Positions 1 through 7,919 of a stretch of 20,071 nt of DNA are shown here, in pieces. Positions within the stretch are counted from its first letter, which is position 1. Every line of letters starts with the position of its first letter. A program made the position numbers and the translations under genes. Below the pieces are notes generated by a model. That model searched no databases. It was not told where the DNA came from and saw only the letters and a list, made by a program, of their open reading frames with translations. Origin of the DNA: DASWHD01 sp036393335 (lineage in GTDB: Bacteria > CG2-30-53-67 > CG2-30-70-394). The stretch is from the NCBI GenBank assembly GCA_036393335.1, contig DASWHD010000217.1:1-20071 (forward strand). Direction: 5' to 3'.

Positions 1-59
1 GCATAGGCACCGAAATGCTGCCGGAAGATCGACTGCAGCGTGACCGTTGAAGACGACAT
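1..59 (-). CDS. IS91-type transposase, N-terminal fragment (runs off the left edge)
   Basis: Reading the minus strand from the ATG at 59-57 gives 20 residues containing TLQSIFRQHFGAYA and then leaves the window. This resembles the N-terminus of IS91-family (Y2 HUH) transposases, which typically start with a short helix of the form LQ-x-I-F/L-R-x-H-F-x-A-Y ahead of a zinc-binding domain. Those enzymes move single strands by rolling-circle transposition. The surrounding 250 bases are visibly less GC-rich than the rest of the window, consistent with an acquired element. Only 20 residues are visible, so the family is inferred from one short motif; catalytic residues and intactness cannot be judged. 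Confidence 0.42.
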   Translation of the reverse strand, partial: MSSSTVTLQSIFRQHFGAY

Positions 60-304
60 ATTCGAAACGTTAGCGATGGCCGGAATAACAATGACTACGG
101 ATCGCTCAAAAGATCTTCCCCGCGAAGCGGCTTTGTTCAACAATGATTCAATGGATCCGCATAAGATGTGGGGACTCGCTTCCCTGTCCGCACTTGACGC
201 CGCCAGGTACCGTGGCAAAGGCACGATCCAGCCAGTTTGTTCAAGGACTCGCCGGCAACCCAGCCGTTGATCCGGGGCAGGTTATGCGGATCGGCATAAC
301 AACC
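60..304. other. Non-coding flank, probably the end of the left-edge mobile element
   Basis: This stretch lies upstream of the transposase-like start and downstream of mgtE. It has lower GC than its surroundings and no convincing gene. A 76-codon plus-strand frame at 40-270 has no recognisable family and overlaps the transposase start, so I do not call it. The only clear structure is the inverted repeat at 281-300. The change back to the GC-rich background near position 305 is the likely element boundary, which is an inference from composition. Confidence 0.35.
281..300. repeat. Hairpin GTTATGC-N6-GCATAAC
   Basis: Two perfect 7-base arms (281-287 and 294-300) flank a six-base loop, GGATCG. 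It sits where the AT-richer mobile-element flank gives way to GC-rich host DNA, upstream of the transposase start. Subterminal hairpins are usual at the ends of HUH-transposase elements, so this may be the terminus; that role is inferred. Confidence 0.5.
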
Positions 305-356
305 TCAACCGGATGAACCGCCAGGGATTCGGGCACGGGGCGGTGTCAGAGGGAGG

Positions 357-407
357 TCGGGTTGCGCCCGACGTGGCCTACCGGCCGGCAGGCGGGCAGA
401 GCCCGCC
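357..407 (-). terminator. Two GC hairpins downstream of mgtE, possible terminator
   Basis: Inverted repeats GTCGGG-TTGCG-CCCGAC (357-373) and GGCGGGC-AGA-GCCCGCC (391-407) lie 38-88 bases beyond the mgtE stop. Neither has a clear U-tract on the minus strand, so they may be REP-like or processing hairpins rather than intrinsic terminators. Confidence 0.3.
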
Positions 408-444
408 TTACGGGGTGTTGCAGGGTCGTCCCGCGGGGGCGGCG

Positions 445-1803
445 CTAGTGGATCAGCCCTACCTTGAGGGCGATGGCGGCGAGACCGAGGAAGGCGCCGA
501 AGCCGACCACATCCGTCACCGTGGTGAGGAAGATGGAGGAGGCCTGGGCGGGATCGAGGCCGGCGGCGCGCAACCCGAGGGGGATGACCGCGCCACAGGC
601 GCAGGCGAGGGCCATGTTGATCACCATCGCCAGCCCCAGGACCAGACCGAAGGCCGGGGTGTTGCTGGTCGCCCACGCGATTACGGCGGTGACCACGCCG
701 ACGACGACCCCATTCACCAGGCCAAGAAGCAGCTCGCGGACGATGACCCGACGGCCGTAGCCCGCGGGGATTTCCCCGAGGGCGAGGCCGCGGATCACGA
801 CCGCCATGGTCTGGGCGCCGGCGTTGCCCCCCTGCCCCGCGACCACCGGCAGGAAGATCGCCAGCAAGGTGAGACGAGCGATGGCGTCGTGAAAGATGCC
901 GACCACCGCCGCTGCCAGAAAGGCGGTGAGCAGGTTGACGTGCAGCCACGGCAGGCGCATGCGCACCGAGTAGCCGAACGGCGAGTCGGTGCGCTCGTCC
1001 GCGCCGGCCCCCACCAGCCGTTGTAGGTCCTCGCTCGCCTCCTCCTGGATGACGTCGATCACATCGTCGACGGTGACGATCCCGACGAGGCGTCCCTGGC
1101 GGTCGACGACCGGCAGGGCGAGGAGGTTGCGGTCGCTGATGATCTCCGCGACGCTCTCCTGGTCGGTATCGACCGACACCGAGGCGACGTCGCGGTTGGT
1201 GATCGCGTCGATGGATGCCCCGGGCGGCGCGAGGATCAGGTCGCGCATGGTGACCACGCCGATGAGGACGTCGTTCCGGTCCACCACGTAGGTGTAGTAG
1301 ATCTGCTCGAGCTCCTCCGAACGGCGGCGGATGGCGTCGATCGCCTCGGCCACGGTCCACTGGCGGCGCACCGACAGGACCTCCGGGGTCATCAGGCCGC
1401 CGGCGGTGTCCTCCGGGTAGACCAGGAGATCCTCGATGACGGTGCCGGCGTCGCCGGAGGCCTCCAGCAGGGCCTCCCGCTGCACCGCGGACATCTCGGC
1501 GATGATGTCCGCCGCATCGTCGGGGTCGAGCTCCTGGACGACGGCCACGGCCTGTTCGAGATCGTGGCTCGCGAGGGCCTCGGCCGCGTCCTCGTACGGC
1601 AGCTCGGTGAGGGCCTCGGCCGCCGCCTCCGGCGGCAACAGGGCGAGGATGCGCGCCGCGAGCTCGTTGTCGAGGCGGCGCAGGGTCTCGTGGAGCTGGT
1701 CACGCGGTAGCGCGGTGAGGGCCACCTGCGCCTCCGCCGCGGGCTGTGTCTCAAGCCAGGCGGGCCACTCCTCGGGAGCCAGGGTGGTGAGATCGGGCGC
1801 CAT
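445..1803 (-). CDS. mgtE: Magnesium transporter MgtE
   Basis: A 452-residue protein of normal MgtE length. Residues about 20-130 form the acidic, helical MgtE N-domain. Two CBS domains follow at about 135-255 (YPEDTAGGLMTP at their start, VDRQGRLVGIVTVDDVIDVI near their end). Five membrane segments occupy about 285-450. The membrane part carries family signatures: GQGGNAGAQT, and DPAQASSIFLTTVTDVVG with the pore-lining Asp. MgtE is a dimeric inner-membrane Mg2+ channel whose cytoplasmic domains bind Mg2+ and close the pore when internal Mg2+ is high. On the minus strand an AAGGA lies about 10 bases before the ATG at 1803. It is transcribed alone, divergently from the sucrose operon. No riboswitch was recognised in its leader. 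Confidence 0.95.
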   Translation of the reverse strand: MAPDLTTLAPEEWPAWLETQPAAEAQVALTALPRDQLHETLRRLDNELAARILALLPPEAAAEALTELPYEDAAEALASHDLEQAVAVVQELDPDDAADIIAEMSAVQREALLEASGDAGTVIEDLLVYPEDTAGGLMTPEVLSVRRQWTVAEAIDAIRRRSEELEQIYYTYVVDRNDVLIGVVTMRDLILAPPGASIDAITNRDVASVSVDTDQESVAEIISDRNLLALPVVDRQGRLVGIVTVDDVIDVIQEEASEDLQRLVGAGADERTDSPFGYSVRMRLPWLHVNLLTAFLAAAVVGIFHDAIARLTLLAIFLPVVAGQGGNAGAQTMAVVIRGLALGEIPAGYGRRVIVRELLLGLVNGVVVGVVTAVIAWATSNTPAFGLVLGLAMVINMALACACGAVIPLGLRAAGLDPAQASSIFLTTVTDVVGFGAFLGLAAIALKVGLIH

Positions 1804-1977
1804 CGTCGTCCGTTCCTTCGCTGGGTTCTCTGCGGCGCTGGTACCGATCTCGCATCATCCGCTGGCCTCGGCCTTCAACCTACTGCCGCGCGCGGCGCCA
1901 CACCAGTCCCCTCTCCGGCCATCTTTGGCCGTACCCGGCCCGAGCGGAAGGGGACCACGCCAGACGCGGAGTCCATC
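1804..1977. promoter_or_regulatory. Divergent mgtE / sucrose-operon intergenic region
   Basis: The 381-base gap between mgtE and the fructokinase start (1804-2184) must hold the mgtE promoter and probably that of the sucrose operon. I found no convincing -35/-10 pair on either strand. Its right part is occupied by the inverted repeat at 1978-2076. Purine-rich GGAAGGG at 2131-2137 is the only SD-like sequence before the fructokinase gene, but it is far from the preferred start. Confidence 0.4.
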
Positions 1978-2076
1978 TAAGGAATGCAGGGCAGGTCGGG
2001 AAGGCAGGAAGAGGGACGAGAGCAAAAACCTACGGTGACAAATCCTGCCTTCCTGCGGTTTTCCTGCCTTCCTTAT
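1978..2076. repeat. Inverted purine/pyrimidine repeat element upstream of the sucrose operon
   Basis: The left arm (about 1978-2012) and right arm (about 2042-2076) form an imperfect inverted repeat of about 35 bases. The outermost TAAGGAA (1978-1984) pairs with TTCCTTA (2070-2076). An inner GGAAGGCAGGA (1999-2009) pairs with TCCTGCCTTCC (2043-2053), and TCCTGCCTTCC recurs at 2062-2072. The arms are built from short GGCAGGA-type units, and the core of about 30 bases is relatively A-rich. It resembles the heptamer-arm elements elsewhere in the window, although the 7-base periodicity is poor here. As RNA it would form a long hairpin in the leader of the sucrose operon if transcription starts upstream of it. 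Confidence 0.7.
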
Positions 2077-2184
2077 GGGCGTTGCCAGCCGCTGCACAGC
2101 CACCAACCGGCGTGCGTACCACCGCAGCGAGGAAGGGAAATAGCGGTCTGACTGTTGCGCAATGATGGGTTACTCTGGCCAGTG

Positions 2185-3099
2185 ATGAAGCGTCGACCGC
2201 AACGCGTGGTGGTCATCGGCGAGGTGTTGTGCGACGTCTTTCCCGACGGCGACCGCCTCGGCGGTGCTCCCTTCAACTTCGCCTGGCACCTGCACGGCCT
2301 CGGCCTGGTGCCGCACTTCGTGTCCCGGGTCGGCGACGACCCGCGCGGCGAGCAGATCCGGGCGGCCATGGCCGGCCACGGCATGGCCCTGGACGGCCTG
2401 CAACGCGACCCGACCCACCCCACCGGCACGGTCCGGGTGACCCTCGACGGCCGCGGCGGCCACCACTTCGACATCCTCGCCGACCAGGCGTACGACCACC
2501 TCGATCCCCAGGCCGTGGCGACGGTCATGGGCGCGGCACCGGTCGATCTGCTGTACTTCGGCACCCTCGCCGGCCGTAGCCCGGCGAGCCGGGCGGCGAT
2601 CCTCACCGCCGCCAACGCCACCCCGGCGATCCGCTTCCTCGACGTCAACCTGCGCCCCGCGTGCTGGAGCGAGGCGACCCTCACCGCCTGCCTGGCGGCC
2701 GCCACCGTGGCCAAGCTCAATGACGACGAGCTGGAGGTGGTGCGTGATCTGTACGCGCTGCCCGCCGGCGAGGCGAACGCCGCGCGGGCTCTACGTGAAC
2801 GGTTTGGCCTCGACGCGCTGATCCTCACCCGCGGCGCACGCGGCGCCACGTGGCTAGACGGCGCCGGCAGCGTCGACACCGTCGCACCGGCGGTGGAGGT
2901 GGTGGATACGGTTGGCGCCGGCGACGGCTTCGCGGCGGTGGCCGCCGTCGGCCTGCTGCACGGCTGGCCCCCGGCCACCACCCTGGGGCGGGCGGTCACC
3001 TTCGCCGCACGGATCTGCGGCCGGCGCGGTGCCTGCCCCGAGGACCCCGCCTTCTACGGCGGCTGGCGCCGCGACTGGGGTCTGGAGGAGACGCCGTGA
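2185..3099 (+). CDS. Fructokinase, PfkB/ribokinase family
   Basis: A 304-residue PfkB-family sugar kinase, presumably ATP-dependent phosphorylation of fructose to fructose-6-phosphate. The N-terminal sheet VVVIGEVLCDVFPDGDRLGG provides the substrate-binding GE..D and GG features. DVNLRPACW lies mid-protein. The C-terminal signature DTVGAGDGFAA holds the anion hole and catalytic base (GAGD, Asp247). Start: ATG 2185 gives MKRRPQRVVVIGE, the normal family N-terminus; an in-frame TTG at 2155 would add 10 residues. Neither is ideally placed for an SD. The stop overlaps the next start by 4 nt (GTGA), so translation is probably coupled. Being first in a cluster with sucrose synthase and sucrose-phosphate synthase makes fructose the likely substrate; this is inferred from context. 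Confidence 0.9.
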   Translation: MKRRPQRVVVIGEVLCDVFPDGDRLGGAPFNFAWHLHGLGLVPHFVSRVGDDPRGEQIRAAMAGHGMALDGLQRDPTHPTGTVRVTLDGRGGHHFDILADQAYDHLDPQAVATVMGAAPVDLLYFGTLAGRSPASRAAILTAANATPAIRFLDVNLRPACWSEATLTACLAAATVAKLNDDELEVVRDLYALPAGEANAARALRERFGLDALILTRGARGATWLDGAGSVDTVAPAVEVVDTVGAGDGFAAVAAVGLLHGWPPATTLGRAVTFAARICGRRGACPEDPAFYGGWRRDWGLEETP

Positions 3100-5315
3100 G
3101 CCGGGAGACCGATCTCTACCTCGTGCTGCTCTCGGTCCACGGCCTGATCCGCGGGGAGAACCCGGAGCTCGGCCGCGACGCCGATACCGGCGGCCAGGTC
3201 ACTTATGTGCTGGAGCTGACCCGCGCCCTGGCGCACCACCCGCGGGTGCGGCAGGTGGACCTGGTCACCCGGCAGATCTTCGATGACAAGGTCGGCCCGG
3301 ACTATGCCCGACAGAGCGAGGACCTGGGGGTGCCCGGTGCCCGCCTGGTACGGCTGCCCTTCGGGCCGCGCCGCTACCTGCGCAAGGAGCTGCTCTGGCC
3401 CCACCTCGACGAGCTGGTCGACCGCCTGGTGCGGTTCTTCCGCCGCGAACGCCAGATGCCGCACGTGGTCCACAGCCACTATGCCGACGCGGGGTACGTG
3501 GCGCGGGAGGTGTCGCGCTTCCTCGGCATCCCCCAGGTCCACACCGGCCACTCCCTGGGCCGCGCCAAGCTCCAGCGGCTGATCGACGCCGGGCAGAGCT
3601 TCGAACGCATCGAGCGCCAGTACCGGATGAGCCACCGCATCCACGCCGAGGAGCGGGTCCTGGAACACGCGGCCGTGGTCGTCTGTTCCACCCAGCAGGA
3701 GGCGAGCACCCAGTGGGGGGCCTACCAGAACGCCTACAACACCCGCCTGACGGTCAACCCGCCGGGCATCGACCTGCACCGCTTCTCGCCGCCGCACCGC
3801 GGCCAGGGTACGCCCCCCATCCAGGCCCAGATCGACCGCTTCCTGCGCCACCCCCACCGGCCCATCATCCTAGCCATCGCCCGGCCCGATCCGCGCAAGA
3901 ACCTGCGCCGCCTGATCGAGGCGTTCGGCAATTCCCCCACCCTCCGGGAACGGGCCAACCTGGTGATCGTGGCGGGCAACCGCGACGACATCGCCGCCTT
4001 CGACGAGGCGGCCCAGGGCGAGCTTACCGAGCTGCTCCTGGAGATCGACCGCCGCGACCTGTACGGCCAGGTCGCCCTGCCCAAGCACCATACGCCCGAT
4101 GACGTGCCGGATCTTTACCGCATCGCCGCGCGCAGCCAGGGGGTGTTCGTCAATCCGGCCCTCACGGAGCCGTTCGGGCTCACCCTGCTGGAGGCCGCGG
4201 CCAGCGGCGTGCCGATCGTCGCCACCAACGACGGCGGACCGCGGGACATCATCGCCAACTGCCGGAACGGCGTGCTCACCAACGCCCTGCAGGCCGACGA
4301 CATCGCGGCCAAGATCATCGGCGTGCTGTGGGATCGCCGCCAGTGGCGCCGCTACGCCAACGCCGGAATCGCCGGCGTGCGGCGTCACTACACCTGGGAC
4401 GCCCACGTCCAGCGCCACGTCAAGGAGGTCGACATGGCCATTGCCCGCCTGCGTCCCAGGGGGCTGCCACGCCATCGCTCGGAATCGGCCCGGAGACGTC
4501 TCATGCATCTCGACCGCCTGCTGGTCTGCGACATCGACAACACCCTGGTAGGCGACAGCCAGGCGCTACACGAGCTACTCGCGGTGCTCGAGCGCGAGCA
4601 CCACCACCTCGGCTTCGCCGTCGCCACCGGCCGCTCCTACGAGCTGACCCTGGAGGTCCTGGCGGCGGAGGGCATCCCCCGTCCCGACATCCTGGTGACC
4701 TCGGTGGGCACCGAGATCCACGAGGGACCCCACCTCGATCCCGCGGTCGGCTGGGCGGCCCACCTGCGCTACGGCTGGGACCGGCAGGGCATCGTCCGCG
4801 CCCTGCGGGGCGTGCCGGGCCTCACCCTGCAAGGCGAAGAGGGGCAACGCCCCTTCAAGGTGAGCTATTACACCGACGGCAGCGCCGTCGCCGGCGACGC
4901 CGACGGCGATCCCGCCTACGTGGGGGGCCAGCTCATCGAGGAAGAGGTCAGTCGCCGGCTACGTGCCGCGGGTCTGCGCTTCAATGCCATCTTCTCCCAC
5001 GGCCAGTACCTGGACATCCTGCCGGTCCGCGCCAGCAAGGGGAAGGCGATCCGCTACCTGGCCGACAAGTGGGAGCTACCCATCGAGCGCGTCTTGGTGG
5101 CGGGCGACTCGGGGAACGACGAGGAGATGCTGCGCGGCCAGACCCTGGCGGTGGTGGTCGGAAACTACAGCCAGGAGCTGGAACCCCTGCGCGGCCAGCC
5201 GCGCATCTATTTTGCCGCGGCAACCTTCGCCGCCGGCATCCTGGAAGGGATCGCCTATTACCGCTTCCTCGACGACAACCCGGCGCCGGAGGCCACGGCA
5301 GGAGAAAACCCGTGA
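3096..5315 (+). CDS. Sucrose-phosphate synthase fused to sucrose-phosphate phosphatase (HAD) domain
   Basis: A 739-residue two-domain protein. Residues 1 to about 460 are a GT4 (GT-B) glycosyltransferase of the sucrose-phosphate synthase type, making sucrose-6-phosphate from a nucleotide-glucose and fructose-6-phosphate. It shows DTGGQ (30-34), RPDPRKNLRRLIEAF, and the E-x7-E motif EPFGLTLLE (Glu358, Glu366). From residue 470 there is a HAD-family domain with motif I DIDNT (Asp479 nucleophile, Asp481 acid/base), a conserved Lys in RASKGKAIRYL, and motif IV GDSGNDEEM (Asp671, Asp675). Both catalytic Asp are present, unlike many plant and cyanobacterial SPS proteins with a degenerate domain, so the protein could also release Pi to give sucrose. 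The GTG start at 3096 overlaps the kinase stop and has GGAGGAG 5 bases upstream. An open frame extends upstream of it but only antisense to sense in the kinase gene. Confidence 0.92.
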   Translation: MSRETDLYLVLLSVHGLIRGENPELGRDADTGGQVTYVLELTRALAHHPRVRQVDLVTRQIFDDKVGPDYARQSEDLGVPGARLVRLPFGPRRYLRKELLWPHLDELVDRLVRFFRRERQMPHVVHSHYADAGYVAREVSRFLGIPQVHTGHSLGRAKLQRLIDAGQSFERIERQYRMSHRIHAEERVLEHAAVVVCSTQQEASTQWGAYQNAYNTRLTVNPPGIDLHRFSPPHRGQGTPPIQAQIDRFLRHPHRPIILAIARPDPRKNLRRLIEAFGNSPTLRERANLVIVAGNRDDIAAFDEAAQGELTELLLEIDRRDLYGQVALPKHHTPDDVPDLYRIAARSQGVFVNPALTEPFGLTLLEAAASGVPIVATNDGGPRDIIANCRNGVLTNALQADDIAAKIIGVLWDRRQWRRYANAGIAGVRRHYTWDAHVQRHVKEVDMAIARLRPRGLPRHRSESARRRLMHLDRLLVCDIDNTLVGDSQALHELLAVLEREHHHLGFAVATGRSYELTLEVLAAEGIPRPDILVTSVGTEIHEGPHLDPAVGWAAHLRYGWDRQGIVRALRGVPGLTLQGEEGQRPFKVSYYTDGSAVAGDADGDPAYVGGQLIEEEVSRRLRAAGLRFNAIFSHGQYLDILPVRASKGKAIRYLADKWELPIERVLVAGDSGNDEEMLRGQTLAVVVGNYSQELEPLRGQPRIYFAAATFAAGILEGIAYYRFLDDNPAPEATAGENP

Positions 5316-7708
5316 CGACCCCCCTCGACACCGCCCTGGGCGATCACCGCGACTCCCTCTACCTCCTGTTTCGCCGCCTGTTCGCCCCGGAGCGCCCCTT
5401 CCTGCTGCGCAGCGACGTGCAGGATGCGGTCGCCGCGCACCTGGCGGAGCGCCCCGAGGACACGCCATGGCTCACCGGCGGACCGCTCGCCGAGTGGTTG
5501 CGGCGCGTGCAGGAGGCCGTGGTCCAACCCCCGTGGGTGTGTTTCGCGGTGCGTACCCGCATCGCCCGCTGGCAGCACGTCACGGTGCACACCGACGACA
5601 TGCGCGCGGCGGCGGTGCCGGTGCAGGAGTACCTGCGCATGAAGGAGGAGGTCATCCTCGGTCCGCAGCCGTACGGCCGCGAACCCCTGGAGGTCGACAC
5701 CGAGCCGTTCAACCGCAGCTTCCCGCACCTCCGTGAGCCGCGCTCGATCGGTCGCGGGGTGGAGTTCCTCAACCGCCACCTGGCGAGCCGCATGTTCCAG
5801 GACCGGGAGGCGGCGGGCAAGCTGCTGCTGCGGTTCATGAGCCTGCACCGGGTCGACGGCCGCGATCTGATCCTCAACCGGCGCATCACCGACCTGGCCA
5901 CCCTGGAGGAACGGCTCGCCGACGCCCTCGAGTTCGTTGCCAGTAAGGACCCCGCCACGCCGTGGCGGGATCTCGCCCTACCCCTCCAGGAGCTGGGATT
6001 CGAGCCGGGCTGGGGCGGCTGGGCCGACCGGGTGCGGGAGACGCTGGAGCTGCTGCGCGAGCTGCTGGAGGCCCCGGACGCGGCGACCCTGGAGCGCTTC
6101 CTGTCGCGCATCCCGATGATCTTTCGCATCGCCATCATCTCGCCCCACGGTTGGTTCGGCCAGGACGGGGTTCTCGGCCGGCCCGACACCGGCGGCCAGG
6201 TGGTCTACATCCTCGATCAGGTACGGGCGCTAGAGGCCCACATGCGCCAGTGGTTCCAAGAGCAGGGGGTGCCGGACGTGGTGCCGCGGATCGTCATCGT
6301 CACCCGCCTGATCCCGGAGTCGGACGGCACCACCTGCCACCAGCGCCTGGAACCGGTGCGCGGCTGCGAGCATACCCACATCCTGCGCGTGCCGTTCCGC
6401 ACCGCCAGCGGCGAGGCGATCCCCCACTGGATCTCGCGCTTCCAGGTGTGGCCGCACCTGGAGGGGTTTGCCCTGGAGGCGCAGCGGGAGCTGCTGGCGG
6501 AGCTCGGCGCCCGCCCCGACCTGATCATCGGCAACTACTCCGACGGCAACCTGGTGGCCTCGATCCTCGCCCACCAGCTCGGCGTCACCCAGTGCAACGT
6601 CGCCCATGCCCTGGAGAAGTCGAAGTACGTCCTGTCCGACCTCTACTGGCGGGACAACGAGTCGAGCTACCACTTCTCCACACAGTTCACGGCGGACCTG
6701 ATCGCCATGAACACGGCGGACTTCATCATCGCCTCCACCTATCAGGAGATCGCCGGCACCGACGAGACCATGGGGCAATACGAGGGATACGCCAACTTCA
6801 CCCTGCCCGGCCTGTACCGGGTGGTGAACGGCATCTCCCTGTTCGATCCCAAGTTCAACATCGTCTCGCCGGGGGCGGCTGCGGACATCTTCTTTCCCTT
6901 CTGGCACCACGAACGGCGACTGGCGGCGGTGCGCGCGGAGCTGGAGGCCATGTTGTTCGAGCGCGACGTGGCCATTTCCCACCGTGGCCACCTGGCCCAC
7001 TCCGAGCGGCCGCCGCTGTTCGCCATGTCCCGCCTCGACCGGATCAAGAACCTCACCGGCCTGATGGAGGCCTACGCCAAGGACCCGCGCCTGCGGGAGC
7101 TGGCCAACCTGGTGGTGGTGGGCGGCCATTGCGACCCGGCGGCGTGCATCGATCAGGAAGAGGCGGCCGAGGCGCAACGCCTGCACAACCTCATGGACGA
7201 GCACGGCCTGGACGACTGCGTGCGCTGGCTCGGCGTGCACCTCGACAAGCAGCAGACCGGTGAGCTGTACCGCGCGATCGCCGACCGTCGCGGGGTGTTC
7301 GTGCAGCCGGCGCTGTTCGAGGCGTTCGGCCTGACGGTGATCGAGGCCATGGTCACCGGACTGCCGACCTTCGCCACCCGCTACGGTGGGCCGTTGGAGA
7401 TCATCACCGACGGTCGCTCCGGTTTTCACATCGACCCAAACCACCCGCAGGTGATGACCACGCGCATCGCCGACTTCCTGGCCGGCACCCTGGCCACCCC
7501 CGCCACCTGGGACGACATCTCGGCGGCCGCCGTCGCCCGGGTGCTGGAGCGGTACACCTGGGAGATCTACGCCCAACGCCTCCTCACCCTGTCCAAGATC
7601 TATGGGTTCTGGCGCTTCGTGTACGACCTGGAGCGGCGCGAGAACATCCGCTACCTGGAGATGTTCTATCACCTCCAGTACCGGCCGCTGGCGGCAAGCG
7701 TGACGTAA
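5312..7708 (+). CDS. Sucrose synthase
   Basis: A 798-residue GT4 enzyme, full family length, catalysing the reversible reaction sucrose + NDP = NDP-glucose + fructose. Residues 1 to about 260 form the N-terminal regulatory region. The GT-B core starts near 270 and contains the diagnostic GRPDTGGQVVYILDQVRALE (DTGGQ 292-296), MSRLDRIKNLTGLMEAY, and EAFGLTVIE (E-x7-E, Glu670/Glu678), followed by YGGPLEIITDG. The GTG start at 5312 overlaps the preceding stop by 4 nt, with GGAG 7 bases upstream. Together with the fusion enzyme and fructokinase upstream, the operon can both make sucrose and recycle it to NDP-glucose and fructose-6-phosphate. In bacteria such sets serve osmoprotection or glycogen supply; which applies here is not visible. 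Confidence 0.96.
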   Translation: MTTPLDTALGDHRDSLYLLFRRLFAPERPFLLRSDVQDAVAAHLAERPEDTPWLTGGPLAEWLRRVQEAVVQPPWVCFAVRTRIARWQHVTVHTDDMRAAAVPVQEYLRMKEEVILGPQPYGREPLEVDTEPFNRSFPHLREPRSIGRGVEFLNRHLASRMFQDREAAGKLLLRFMSLHRVDGRDLILNRRITDLATLEERLADALEFVASKDPATPWRDLALPLQELGFEPGWGGWADRVRETLELLRELLEAPDAATLERFLSRIPMIFRIAIISPHGWFGQDGVLGRPDTGGQVVYILDQVRALEAHMRQWFQEQGVPDVVPRIVIVTRLIPESDGTTCHQRLEPVRGCEHTHILRVPFRTASGEAIPHWISRFQVWPHLEGFALEAQRELLAELGARPDLIIGNYSDGNLVASILAHQLGVTQCNVAHALEKSKYVLSDLYWRDNESSYHFSTQFTADLIAMNTADFIIASTYQEIAGTDETMGQYEGYANFTLPGLYRVVNGISLFDPKFNIVSPGAAADIFFPFWHHERRLAAVRAELEAMLFERDVAISHRGHLAHSERPPLFAMSRLDRIKNLTGLMEAYAKDPRLRELANLVVVGGHCDPAACIDQEEAAEAQRLHNLMDEHGLDDCVRWLGVHLDKQQTGELYRAIADRRGVFVQPALFEAFGLTVIEAMVTGLPTFATRYGGPLEIITDGRSGFHIDPNHPQVMTTRIADFLAGTLATPATWDDISAAAVARVLERYTWEIYAQRLLTLSKIYGFWRFVYDLERRENIRYLEMFYHLQYRPLAASVT

Positions 7709-7852
7709 CGGTCAGCGGTCAGCGATCAACTTCATGGGAAGGCAAAGGTCCTTTGGGCTTCTTGTTTCCGGCCAACAACCTCGAAAGAATGGCGTTCGCC
7801 ACGCCGCATGAACATGCTGATCGCGGAAAGCGGATAGCTGACCGCCGGTCAG
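7709..7852. repeat. Heptamer-arm inverted element (CGGTCAG type)
   Basis: The element begins on the first base after the sucrose synthase TAA. The left arm is three 7-mers: CGGTCAG, CGGTCAG, CGATCAA (7709-7729). The right arm is CTGATCG, CGGAAAG, CGGATAG, CTGACCG and CCGGTCAG (7817-7852), essentially the reverse complement. Just inside are an inverted repeat CAAAGG-T-CCTTTG (7743-7755) and a hairpin TGGCGTTCGCCA (7790-7801). The core has lower GC than neighbouring genes and no ORF. It may act as the operon's 3' end structure. Confidence 0.75.
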
Positions 7853-7919
7853 TCGATGTAGCATTCGGCCGCCCGGCGGCAACCCACTTCCTGTGTACCC
7901 CGCCACGTCGGAAACAACG

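Noticed and set aside
40..270. 76-codon plus-strand frame at the left edge
   Set aside because: No family resemblance, no SD, and it overlaps the transposase-like start on the other strand.
305..1360. Long minus-strand open frame of about 350 codons in another frame of mgtE
   Set aside because: Arg/Gly/Pro-rich translation with no motif; the product of high-GC codon bias in a gene that is clearly MgtE.
1804..1977. Mg2+ riboswitch (M-box) ahead of mgtE
   Set aside because: No conserved M-box helices could be recognised and the leader has no terminator hairpin with U-tract.
6230..7672. 480-codon open frame antisense to sucrose synthase
   Set aside because: The sense frame has full-length sucrose synthase motifs; the antisense protein is low-complexity and has no SD or family.
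7709..7852. Possible CRISPR array or attachment site
   Set aside because: Repeat units are 7 bp, degenerate and inverted, with no spacers of regular size and no cas genes or integrase nearby.
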